Source: Lachnospiraceae bacterium (GTDB lineage Bacteria; Bacillota_A; Clostridia; Lachnospirales; Lachnospiraceae). Taken from it: 5,706 bases of DNA. The DNA is taken from NCBI GenBank assembly GCA_017958245.1, contig JAGDDC010000326.1, positions 1 to 5,706 on the forward strand. The letters run 5' to 3'. A program made the translations under genes and the position numbers. Under the pieces are notes generated by a model. The model saw nothing but the letters and a program-made list of their open reading frames with translations. It was not told the origin of the DNA and searched no databases. This document shows positions 1-5,218 of the stretch, piece by piece. Within the stretch, counting starts at the first letter, position 1; every line of letters begins with the position of its first letter.

Positions 1-85
1 ACGGTATATGTATGTACAGTCCGGCGTTCCCGTCTGCACTTAAGTATCCTTCACCCATCATCATTTGCTCCAAAACTGAGACCAT
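1..85 (-). CDS. hemW: HemW-like radical SAM protein, N-terminal 28 codons only
   Basis: This is the 5' end of a minus-strand gene that leaves the window at base 1. The reading frame opens with ATG at 85-83 and ends in G-L-Y-I-H-I-P, the conserved first strand of HemW (oxygen-independent coproporphyrinogen III oxidase-like). In that family this strand lies just before the CxxxCxxC iron-sulfur motif, which would fall outside the window. HemW is known as a radical SAM, haem-binding protein involved in haem delivery and is often mislabelled HemN. A GGAGG (91-95) lies 5 bases before the ATG. A second possible start is the ATG triplet run at codons 8-10, which has GGAG just upstream, so the true start could be 7 to 9 codons later. 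The N-terminal extension before GLYIHIP is about 21 residues, longer than usual, which slightly favours the later start. The gene follows the NYN gene with a terminator-like hairpin between. The identification rests on one short motif plus a good ribosome binding site. Confidence 0.72.
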   Translation of the reverse strand, partial: MVSVLEQMMMGEGYLSADGNAGLYIHIP

Positions 86-97
86 GCAAGCCTCCGT

Positions 98-137
98 AAA
101 AGAAAAATGGATGGCGATCCCGAACCATCCACTTTTG
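98..137 (-). terminator. Intrinsic terminator or attenuator between the NYN gene and hemW
   Basis: Read on the minus strand, TGGATGG (131-125) pairs with CCATCCA (114-108) around a 10-base loop, followed by TTTTTCTTTT. The A-rich bases before the stem can extend pairing into the T tract, as in bidirectional terminators. It sits 42 bases after the NYN stop codon. The T tract ends only a few bases before the hemW ribosome binding site, so it could stop the upstream operon or act as an attenuator for hemW. I see no promoter between this hairpin and hemW. Confidence 0.75.
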
Positions 138-178
138 TCTTTCCGGTACCATACCGCAGAAGCGTGAAAGCTTCACTT

Positions 179-1225
179 TCAGGCTTTTTTGGCCTCGGCC
201 TTTAACTTGTCAAACTCGCCCTGAACTATCGTGTAGAGGGCCTCGCCCTCTCTTCCCTGATACTTCTTGTCGAAGAAATCCTTGAGCGCTTTCTTGTCTC
301 TGGACTTTAAGAGTCCCTCGTGGATCGACTGAGCATAGAGGTCGATCGTCTTTGTGGAGAGATACTCCGAAAGAGCCTTGTATACATACCCGAGATCGGG
401 CGCGCCCTTTGAGGCGTCTTTTCTTTCCTGCTTTGAAGCCTCGTCATTTGCGGGCTGTTCGCCCTCCGCACCCGAAGCTTTCCTGCGTCTGCTCCTTCTC
501 TTTGCAAAAAGTCCCTTCTTCTCTTCGACAGCGTCTTCGGCTTTAGTCTCGTTCTTTGCGGCGCCCTGCTCTGCGATGGGCTTTGCCTTTCCTTCGCTCT
601 TTGACGCAGCCGTCCCGGCCTCCGCCGCAGGCTGCACATCTGCGTTCTTCTTCTTTCTGCGTGACCTCGAAGGCTTGGCTTCCGCAGCCTTTGCCGCGGG
701 TTCGTCTGCCTTGTCCTTCCCGGGCGCAGCATCCCTGCTCTTCTTTGCGGAGCTCTTAGCTGCCTTCTTCACGGGCATCTTCACCTTAACCAGGTTTTGT
801 TTTGCCTCCTCGCGGGAATCATTTGACCTCAAAGCCCTGATCTCGGACTCGTCGAGGGTGTCGAGGATCCTCGGATACCAGCCGAGGGTTATGTCGAGAT
901 CCTCAAAGAAATCCTTGCAGAAGTTTACTGCCGACTTAAAGCCGTTGTCATGGCTGATGATAAAGAAGCTACCGGTCTTTTCACGCTCTATCATCGCGCC
1001 AAACATCGCTACTATCTGGAAATCCATGGCGTTTGACCCATAGAAGTTGATCTTGATGTATCGCACGTTCGCCTTGCTGCTCGAGATGCTCTCAAGAGTC
1101 GGGATCGTGAGCGTGTTTGCGTTGTCGCTGTAGAACACGTAGACCCTGTCGTTCTCCGAAAGAGAGAGCACGCCCTCGAGACCGGCGCTGCGCACGTTCT
1201 CAAGATCTATAAAGTAGTGTCTCAT
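179..1225 (-). CDS. NYN/PIN-like domain protein, putative RNA nuclease with basic disordered linker
   Basis: The predicted protein has 348 residues. Residues 1 to about 120 resemble a NYN (LabA/PIN-like) nuclease domain: Y-F-I-D-L-E-N-V at 4-11, N-A-M-D-F at 65-69 and I-S-H-D-N-G-F at 90-96. D7, D68 and D93 fit the acidic metal-binding set of this fold; D34 (Y-S-D-N) is another candidate. Residues of about 135-275 form a lysine-, alanine- and glutamate-rich stretch with basic clusters (RSRRKKK, KRRSRRRK), probably disordered and able to touch nucleic acid. Residues 277-348 look like a compact helical C-terminal domain that I do not recognise. The ATG at 1225 is chosen because AAGG (1234-1237) lies 8 bases upstream and because the domain begins right there; an in-frame GTG at 1258 has no such site. 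It is probably cotranscribed with the radical SAM gene 82 bases upstream. Role in RNA cleavage is inferred from the fold; the target is unknown. Confidence 0.85.
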   Translation of the reverse strand: MRHYFIDLENVRSAGLEGVLSLSENDRVYVFYSDNANTLTIPTLESISSSKANVRYIKINFYGSNAMDFQIVAMFGAMIEREKTGSFFIISHDNGFKSAVNFCKDFFEDLDITLGWYPRILDTLDESEIRALRSNDSREEAKQNLVKVKMPVKKAAKSSAKKSRDAAPGKDKADEPAAKAAEAKPSRSRRKKKNADVQPAAEAGTAASKSEGKAKPIAEQGAAKNETKAEDAVEEKKGLFAKRRSRRRKASGAEGEQPANDEASKQERKDASKGAPDLGYVYKALSEYLSTKTIDLYAQSIHEGLLKSRDKKALKDFFDKKYQGREGEALYTIVQGEFDKLKAEAKKA

Positions 1226-1240
1226 CAATATTACCTTGTC

Positions 1241-1307
1241 GCAGGCAAACCTGTTCACCGGGGACGTGCCTGCATCGTCACCGATGAAAGTCCGAAACTC
1301 TGCCGGA
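1241..1307 (-). repeat. Cluster of three inverted repeats between the radical SAM and NYN genes
   Basis: On the transcribed strand this gap holds three consecutive perfect inverted repeats. TCCG pairs with CGGA (1291-1307). CATCG-GTGA-CGATG (1273-1286) is a 5-bp stem closed by a GNRA-type tetraloop. GCAGGCA pairs with TGCCTGC (1241-1273) around a 19-base loop; it shares one base with the second hairpin. No T tract follows, so this is not a terminator. It lies just before the NYN ribosome binding site and could affect its translation or stabilise the message. It does not match a riboswitch class that I can recall. The function is unknown. Confidence 0.5.
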
Positions 1308-2246
1308 CTAGTCTTCTTTGTCTACCGGCAGTACTCCGTATCCGTCAAACTGCGGTATGAACGACTCGGATATCGCCTCTCCCTCCTGGATGAAGCAATT
1401 TGTCACGCCAAGCTCTATGGCGTAGTCCACAAGTTCGTCATACTCCTCTTCGGACACCGTGCGCTCAAGCTCTGGGAACCTGTCCCTGACCTGAGGCATC
1501 GGAGTGTACTGGTTGAGCAGGCTCATGTAGATCCTGTCACCGTACGTCTCATACAGATACCGAACCACCGCTTTAGAGTCCTCGAGGCCCCCGGGGAGCA
1601 GAAGATGGCGCACTATCACGCCTCTTTTCATCAACCCGTCCTCACTGCCGTCGTCCTCGAACAAAAGACCCTCTGTCTGCCTCACCATTTCCTGCAAGGC
1701 ACGTGCAGCCACCTCAAAGTAATCCGGCGCGTTTGAATACCTTTTTGCGGCCTCTCTCCCGTGATACTTCATATCCGGAAGGTAGATGTCCACCAGCCCG
1801 TCAAGCTCGCGAAGCGTCCCGGCTTTATCGTATCCACCGGTATTGAACACGATCGGGATCCCAAGCCCTTCACTCTTCGCCAAAACGAGAGCTTCTTTTA
1901 TGCTGTGGATGAAATGAGTCGGAGTCACGAGGTTTATGTTGTGAGCTCCCTGCTCTTCCAACTCAAGGAATATATCCGCCAGCCTCCTCGTGCTGATCTT
2001 CGTACCGCCCCTCATGAGCGCTATGTCATGATTCTGGCAGGACACACAGCGAAGCTGGCATCCGGAGAAGAACACCGCGCCGGAGCCCCTGCTTCCTGAT
2101 ATGCAGGGTTCCTCCCACATGTGCAGTGCCGCGCGCGCCACGATCGGCTCTTCGCCTGCACCGCAGTATCCTCTCTCTCCCTTGCTCCTGTCTGCGCCGC
2201 ACTCTCTCGGACAGAGATGGCAGGCGCCCTGTCTGTTTACGTTCAT
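1308..2246 (-). CDS. Radical SAM protein of the COG1313 / PflX-like family
   Basis: The predicted protein has 312 residues, close to the usual size of this family. The radical SAM motif C63-x3-C67-x2-C70 (S-G-C-Q-L-R-C-V-S-C-Q-N) should bind a 4Fe-4S cluster and S-adenosylmethionine. An N-terminal cysteine group (C9, C12, C16, C28; CxxCx3Cx11C) may hold a second metal or cluster. Other family-like blocks are V-F-N-T-G-G-Y-D at 133-140, D-I-Y-L-P-D-M-K-Y at 153-161, R-H-L-L-L-P-G near 213-219 and L-L-N-Q-Y-T-P at 243-249. Such proteins are often labelled pyruvate formate-lyase activating enzyme, but the substrate is not established and no glycyl-radical enzyme gene is in view. ATG at 2246 is preferred over an upstream TTG (2261) because AGAGG (2254-2258) lies 7 bases before it. 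It is transcribed from the promoter at 2291-2319 and probably shares a message with the NYN gene. Confidence 0.88.
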   Translation of the reverse strand: MNVNRQGACHLCPRECGADRSKGERGYCGAGEEPIVARAALHMWEEPCISGSRGSGAVFFSGCQLRCVSCQNHDIALMRGGTKISTRRLADIFLELEEQGAHNINLVTPTHFIHSIKEALVLAKSEGLGIPIVFNTGGYDKAGTLRELDGLVDIYLPDMKYHGREAAKRYSNAPDYFEVAARALQEMVRQTEGLLFEDDGSEDGLMKRGVIVRHLLLPGGLEDSKAVVRYLYETYGDRIYMSLLNQYTPMPQVRDRFPELERTVSEEEYDELVDYAIELGVTNCFIQEGEAISESFIPQFDGYGVLPVDKED

Positions 2247-2290
2247 ACGCGATCCTCTCAAGGCCCCGCAGACGCAGTTAAACCTTGTTT

Positions 2291-2319
2291 AGTATATCGT
2301 TCTTAAAGCCGCTCGTCAA
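2291..2319 (-). promoter_or_regulatory. SigA-type promoter for the radical SAM-NYN operon
   Basis: On the minus strand TTGACG (2319-2314) and TATACT (2296-2291) are separated by exactly 17 bases; each differs from the consensus by one base. The -35 box contains the TGA stop codon of folC, so the promoter is embedded in the end of the upstream gene. Transcription should start near 2284, giving a leader of about 38 bases before the ATG at 2246. Confidence 0.82.
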
Positions 2320-3623
2320 GTTTTGACGGTCAGGGACCCGCTTTCTTCAAGAGCCGCTTCTCTCACGCGACCGGCGAGATAGAGCGACCCGAGGAAACAT
2401 ACTGTTCCATCTGCTCCCGCATCCTTTTTTGCCTTCCGGACCGCTTCCCGCTCGTCCGCGCAGCTTTCGGCCTCTATCCCGCACTCCCTTGCAAGCGCCT
2501 CGAGCTTCTTTGCATCGAGCGCTCTTTTGCTGTCGGGAGTGAGTGTGTAGACCTTCCTTGCAAATGGCGCCATTTCCTCCATCATAGCCCTGAAATCCTT
2601 GTCCGCGAGCACGCCGCACACGAAGGTGACCCCGCCCTTGGGAACCAGTCCAAGCTCCCCAAGCGAACTGAGCGCCGCGTTCACGCCCTCGGGGTTGTGT
2701 GCCCCGTCCACTATGAAAACAGGCTCTTCTGACAGGACTTCAAACCTTGCGGGCCAGGAACACGCGGCAAGGCCATTTGCGATGCTCTCATCGCTTATGT
2801 CAAAGCCAAGGGACCTGAGTTCCCTCACGGCAGTCATGACGGTCGAGACGTTCCCGTGCTGGTAGGAGCCTGCAAGAGGCAGGAAGAACTCCCTCTCAAA
2901 CCCCTTAAACTTAAAAGAAGTGCCCTTCAGGTCGGAGTTCACAGGCTCAAACTCCTCCGGCCTTGTCTGTATGAAAGGCGCGGACAGCTGCTCTGCCCTT
3001 TTTTTTATCACCGCATTTGCCCCGCTGTCCGAAACACTTGATATCACAGGGACAAACGGCTTTATGATGCCCGCCTTCGCGGAGGCTATCTCCTCTGCGC
3101 TCCTCCCGAGTATCTCCGTGTGGTCGAGCCCGATCGAGGTTATGATAGAAAGGACCGTCTTCTCCACGGCGTTCGTGCTGTCAAACTCGCCTCCGAGGCC
3201 CACCTCCATGACAGCTGCCCGCGCGCCTGCCTCCTTGAAGTACAGGAGCGCCATCGCCGTCAGGATCTCGTACTCCGTCGGGGCTTCGCTCATGCCAAGG
3301 CTCGCCTGCCTGACCTCCTCTGCGGTCCTGCACAGGCTCACGTCGTCTATCGTCTCGTCTCCAATCCGGATCCTCTCGTTCATCTGTATCAAATGAGGCG
3401 AAGTGAGAAGGCCGGTCCTGCAGCCCGAAGCGGTGAGGATCGAGGCGAGCATCGAGCACACCGAGCCTTTGCCGTTGGTCCCTGCCACATGGACTATGTC
3501 GAGCGACTCCTCAGGGTTTTTGAGGCGCGAGAGGAGCTCCTTCATCCTGCCAAGCCCCGCGCTCTTTCCCACCCACGAGGTCTTCTTTATGAAATTGTAG
3601 GCTTCCTTCGTCGTCTTTATCAT
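2316..3623 (-). CDS. folC: Folylpolyglutamate synthase / dihydrofolate synthase
   Basis: The predicted 435-residue protein is full length for FolC, a cytosolic Mur-ligase-family enzyme that uses ATP to join glutamate to dihydropteroate and/or to reduced folates. Visible motifs are the P-loop A-G-T-N-G-K-G-S at 47-54, the folate-loop-like L-L-T-S-P-H-L at 72-78, M-E-V-G-L-G-G at 139-145, G-L-D-H-T-E-I-L-G at 165-173, S-A-K-A-G-I-I-K at 181-188 (K183 is the expected carbamylated lysine), W-P-A-R-F-E at 290-295 and D-G-A-H-N-P at 306-311. Whether it has both activities cannot be told from sequence alone. The ATG at 3623 gives an N-terminus of normal family length, but its ribosome binding site is weak (AGG only 3 bases before the ATG, GAAG about 8 bases), unlike the strong sites of its neighbours. 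It starts just after a terminator-like hairpin, and no promoter is evident in the gap. Confidence 0.96.
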   Translation of the reverse strand: MIKTTKEAYNFIKKTSWVGKSAGLGRMKELLSRLKNPEESLDIVHVAGTNGKGSVCSMLASILTASGCRTGLLTSPHLIQMNERIRIGDETIDDVSLCRTAEEVRQASLGMSEAPTEYEILTAMALLYFKEAGARAAVMEVGLGGEFDSTNAVEKTVLSIITSIGLDHTEILGRSAEEIASAKAGIIKPFVPVISSVSDSGANAVIKKRAEQLSAPFIQTRPEEFEPVNSDLKGTSFKFKGFEREFFLPLAGSYQHGNVSTVMTAVRELRSLGFDISDESIANGLAACSWPARFEVLSEEPVFIVDGAHNPEGVNAALSSLGELGLVPKGGVTFVCGVLADKDFRAMMEEMAPFARKVYTLTPDSKRALDAKKLEALARECGIEAESCADEREAVRKAKKDAGADGTVCFLGSLYLAGRVREAALEESGSLTVKT

Positions 3624-3646
3624 TTGCCTGTCTTCGTCCCTTTTAC

Positions 3647-3684
3647 GAAAAGATCGAGTAGGATATGTGTTCTCCTACTCGACC
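3647..3684 (-). terminator. Strong hairpin terminator/attenuator between the kinase gene and folC
   Basis: On the minus strand TCGAGTAGGA (3682-3673) pairs perfectly with TCCTACTCGA (3663-3654) around a 9-base loop; a G-U and a G-C pair can extend the stem to 12 bp. It is followed by TCTTTTC, a short, interrupted T tract. It lies about 45 bases after the kinase stop codon and 24 bases before the folC start. The interrupted T tract and the lack of a folC promoter suggest leaky termination. The T tract could also pair with AAAAG just downstream (3640-3652), which overlaps the region before folC. Confidence 0.75.
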
Positions 3685-3709
3685 CGGTTATCCTTATGTT
3701 GAAGCGAAA

Positions 3710-3750
3710 CCTCACCACGCGGGAAGCGTCATGCCATACGCTTCCTGAGG
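3710..3750 (-). repeat. Inverted repeat spanning the kinase stop codon
   Basis: GGAAGCGT and ACGCTTCC form a perfect 8-bp inverted repeat (3722-3729 and 3738-3745) with an 8-base loop containing part of the last codons and the stop. On the transcribed strand an outer CCTCA/TGAGG pair (3746-3750 with 3710-3714) can extend it, with a 7-base bulge on one side. There is no T tract, and the true terminator lies further downstream, so this is more likely an RNA-stabilising or translation-termination structure than a terminator. Confidence 0.5.
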
Positions 3751-4649
3751 TTCTCGATGTTCAGATCGTCGCTGATGGTGCTCTCCGACTCCGCGCAGAT
3801 AGCTGACGCGGCAACGCCGGCCTTCGCCATCTCCTCAACTCCGCCTCCGTGTATGAACACCCATGCCACTGCAGCGACAAATGCGTCTCCGCAGCCGTTG
3901 GTGTTGACGATCCTTCCCTTTGCGCAGGGGCAGAGACCGGAGTGTTCTCCGTCGTTGTAGTACGCTCCGTCGCTTCCCTCGGATATGAAGGCTATCTTGA
4001 TGCCTCTGTCGACAAAGAACTTCGCGGCATCCTTGATGTCATCGTTGCTGTCTATCTTCATGCCTGCGAGAAGCTCGGCCTCAAAGATGTTCGGCTTGAT
4101 CATGTAAAGTCTGTCAAGAACGTTTAAGAGCTTGACGGACTTCTTGGTGGACACGGGGTCCGCCATGATCGGGACCTTGCAGTTCTTCGCGATGTACTCG
4201 ATGACCTGCTGAGACATGTTGGTGTCGATGATGACGAGCTTGCTGTTGTTTAAGACGTCCATCTTCTCTGCGATGAAATCGACGGGCATCTCGTCATATA
4301 TGGTCATGTCGCTCACGGCGAGAGACATGTCGCCGTCGCTGTTGTTGATCGAAATGTATGTGGATGTGTGGGCGCCGGACAGCCTCATGGAATGCTTGAA
4401 GCTGATGCCTATGCCTTCGGAGAACGAAGTCAGTTCCTCAACGTAGGGATCGTCGCCGAGGACCGTTATGAGCTCGACCTTCTCGCCGAGCCTGCACAGG
4501 TTTTCCGCGATGTTCCTTCCGACTCCGCCGTACGATATATAGCTCTTTCCGGGGTTGCTGTCATAGAGCATGAGCTGCTCGTTTGAAGTCCCGCAGATAT
4601 CTATGTTGACCGCACCGACTACAGTTATGTAAGAATCATTTGATCCCAA
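3729..4649 (-). CDS. psuK: PfkB-family kinase, probably pseudouridine kinase (PsuK/YeiC type)
   Basis: The predicted 306-residue protein has normal PfkB (ribokinase) length. Features are the first strand V-V-G-A-V-N-I-D at 10-17, D-S-N-P-G at 30-34, the sugar-binding G-G-V-G-R-N-I-A-E-N at 41-50, T-S-T-Y-I-S near 95-100, S-D-M near 113-115, A-D-P-V-S at 164-168, I-K-P-N with a following acidic residue (184-190) and N-T-N-G-C-G-D-A-F at 249-257, in which D255 is the expected catalytic base. The DSNPG, GGVGRNIAEN and SDM blocks are typical of PsuK-type kinases, which phosphorylate pseudouridine for breakdown by the glycosidase PsuG; psuG is not in this window. The common GAGD motif reads GCGD here. 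Translation starts at TTG (4649) with GGAGG 8 bases upstream; the nearby ATG is out of frame. It has its own promoter and follows the rpsT terminator. The family is certain, the exact substrate less so. Confidence 0.9.
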   Translation of the reverse strand: MGSNDSYITVVGAVNIDICGTSNEQLMLYDSNPGKSYISYGGVGRNIAENLCRLGEKVELITVLGDDPYVEELTSFSEGIGISFKHSMRLSGAHTSTYISINNSDGDMSLAVSDMTIYDEMPVDFIAEKMDVLNNSKLVIIDTNMSQQVIEYIAKNCKVPIMADPVSTKKSVKLLNVLDRLYMIKPNIFEAELLAGMKIDSNDDIKDAAKFFVDRGIKIAFISEGSDGAYYNDGEHSGLCPCAKGRIVNTNGCGDAFVAAVAWVFIHGGGVEEMAKAGVAASAICAESESTISDDLNIENLRKRMA

Positions 4650-4657
4650 GCTCTTGT

Positions 4658-4662
4658 CCTCC
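4658..4662 (-). promoter_or_regulatory. Ribosome binding site that fixes the TTG start of the kinase
   Basis: GGAGG lies 8 bases before TTG at 4649-4647. No in-frame ATG or GTG lies close by, so this site decides the start. Confidence 0.85.
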
Positions 4663-4690
4663 GAATAAAGATAAAATAACCCACCAGCCT

Positions 4691-4719
4691 ATTTTAATAT
4701 AAACGCGCACAAAAAGCAA
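4691..4719 (-). promoter_or_regulatory. Probable SigA-type promoter for the kinase gene
   Basis: On the minus strand TTGCTT (4719-4714) and TAAAAT (4696-4691) are 17 bases apart in an AT-rich stretch placed just after the rpsT terminator. The -10 box matches the consensus at five of six positions and the -35 box at four. A start near 4684 would leave a leader of about 35 bases. Confidence 0.65.
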
Positions 4720-4743
4720 CATTACAAACCTTCGATTGCCACG

Positions 4744-4774
4744 AAAAAAGACCGGCGCTTTCGCGTCGGTCTTT
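4744..4774 (-). terminator. Intrinsic terminator of rpsT
   Basis: On the minus strand GACCG-A-CGC, a GAAA loop, then GCG-C-CGGTC and six T residues. The stem has one A-C mismatch, and flanking A and T residues extend it. It begins about a dozen bases after the rpsT stop codon and separates rpsT from the kinase gene. Confidence 0.93.
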
Positions 4775-4785
4775 GAAGATCAAAC

Positions 4786-5049
4786 TTATGCCATCTTGTT
4801 TACAGCAACCTGTAAGCCGGATACCTTCCTGGCAGCTGTGTTCTTGTGGATGATACCCTTTGCAGCTGCCTTGTCGATAGCGACAACGGCACTCTTTAAG
4901 CTCTCATTTGCAAGGTTCTTGTCGCCGGCAGCCACGGCAGCGTCAACCTTCTTTACGAGAGTCTTAAGTCTTGATTTTACCATTTTATTTCTCAAAGTCT
5001 TTGTCTCGATGACTTTGATCCTCTTCTTCGCAGACTTAATGTTAGCCAA
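4786..5049 (-). CDS. rpsT: 30S ribosomal protein S20
   Basis: The predicted 87-residue product begins M-A-N-I-K-S-A-K-K-R-I, the hallmark N-terminus of S20, and is rich in lysine and alanine with mostly helical character, as expected for this primary 16S rRNA-binding protein of the small subunit. The length matches the family. The start is TTG at 5049, placed 8 bases after GGAGG (5058-5062); an upstream in-frame TTG at 5064 overlaps that ribosome binding site and would add residues absent from S20 proteins. It is a single-gene unit with a consensus promoter at 5135-5163 and a strong terminator at 4744-4774. In E. coli, rpsT also starts with UUG and is autoregulated after transcription; whether that holds here is inference. 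The gene is divergent from the acetyltransferase. Confidence 0.97.
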   Translation of the reverse strand: MANIKSAKKRIKVIETKTLRNKMVKSRLKTLVKKVDAAVAAGDKNLANESLKSAVVAIDKAAAKGIIHKNTAARKVSGLQVAVNKMA

Positions 5050-5057
5050 CCTGTACA

Positions 5058-5062
5058 CCTCC
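5058..5062 (-). promoter_or_regulatory. Ribosome binding site that fixes the TTG start of rpsT
   Basis: GGAGG lies 8 bases before TTG at 5049-5047, the same motif and spacing as for the downstream kinase gene. It places the first residue at the M-A-N-I-K start expected for S20. Confidence 0.88.
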
Positions 5063-5086
5063 AAACCTTATGATATAGATGACGAG

Positions 5087-5120
5087 CACGGACCGGATCC
5101 GGACACGGACGTTCCGATCC
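5087..5120 (-). repeat. Structured segment in the rpsT leader
   Basis: The untranslated leader of rpsT (about 79 bases from a start near 5128) contains a palindrome CCGGATCCGG (5093-5102). A longer hairpin joins GGATCGGA (5120-5113) to TCCGGATCC (5103-5095) with one bulged base and a 9-base loop. The heptamer GTCCGTG occurs twice on the minus strand (5104-5110 and 5087-5093). The elements overlap, so alternative folds are possible. It could be an S20-responsive control site, but this is only inference. Confidence 0.45.
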
Positions 5121-5134
5121 ACACATACTCTGAC

Positions 5135-5163
5135 ATGATAATACAAAAACCGTGCGGTGTCAA
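5135..5163 (-). promoter_or_regulatory. Strong SigA-type promoter of rpsT
   Basis: On the minus strand a perfect TTGACA (5163-5158) and TATCAT (5140-5135, one mismatch) are separated by 17 bases. The expected start is near 5128. This strength fits a ribosomal protein gene. Confidence 0.87.
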
Positions 5164-5203
5164 CAGGATTTTTGATGATTATCTTCCTAAAAAACAGGCG
5201 ATA

Positions 5204-5212
5204 TGGTATCAT
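5204..5212 (+). promoter_or_regulatory. Possible extended -10 promoter of the acetyltransferase gene
   Basis: TGGTATCAT is an extended -10 element (TGn plus a hexamer with one mismatch), about 77 bases before the acetyltransferase ATG. The -35 position (TTCCTA, 5184-5189) is poor, as is common for extended -10 promoters. Transcription would start near 5219 and diverge from the rpsT promoter. Confidence 0.5.
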
Positions 5213-5218
5213 TTGTCA

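Noticed and set aside
164..176. Small hairpin GTGAAAGCTTCAC near the NYN stop codon as a terminator
   Set aside because: Only a 5-bp stem and no T tract directly next to it; the hairpin at 108-131 with a T tract is far better.
354..1043. Long plus-strand open frame opposite the NYN gene (and smaller frames at 307-732 and 352-546)
   Set aside because: Composition is phenylalanine-, serine- and alanine-rich as expected for the complement of a lysine/alanine-rich coding strand; no ribosome binding site and no recognisable domain.
1223..1258. Longer NYN protein starting at GTG 1258
   Set aside because: No ribosome binding site before the GTG and it lies inside the structured gap; ATG 1225 has AAGG at 8 bases and matches the domain start.
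1226..1307. Known riboswitch (ZTP, c-di-GMP, fluoride) upstream of the NYN gene
   Set aside because: I compared the conserved cores I remember and none matches; reported only as an unexplained structured region.
2244..2261. TTG 2261 as start of the radical SAM gene
   Set aside because: The ribosome binding site AGAGG falls inside the extra codons and is well spaced for ATG 2246.
3120..3806. Plus-strand open frame across folC and the kinase 3' end
   Set aside because: It is antisense to two well supported genes and has no family motifs; it reflects GC-rich codon positions.
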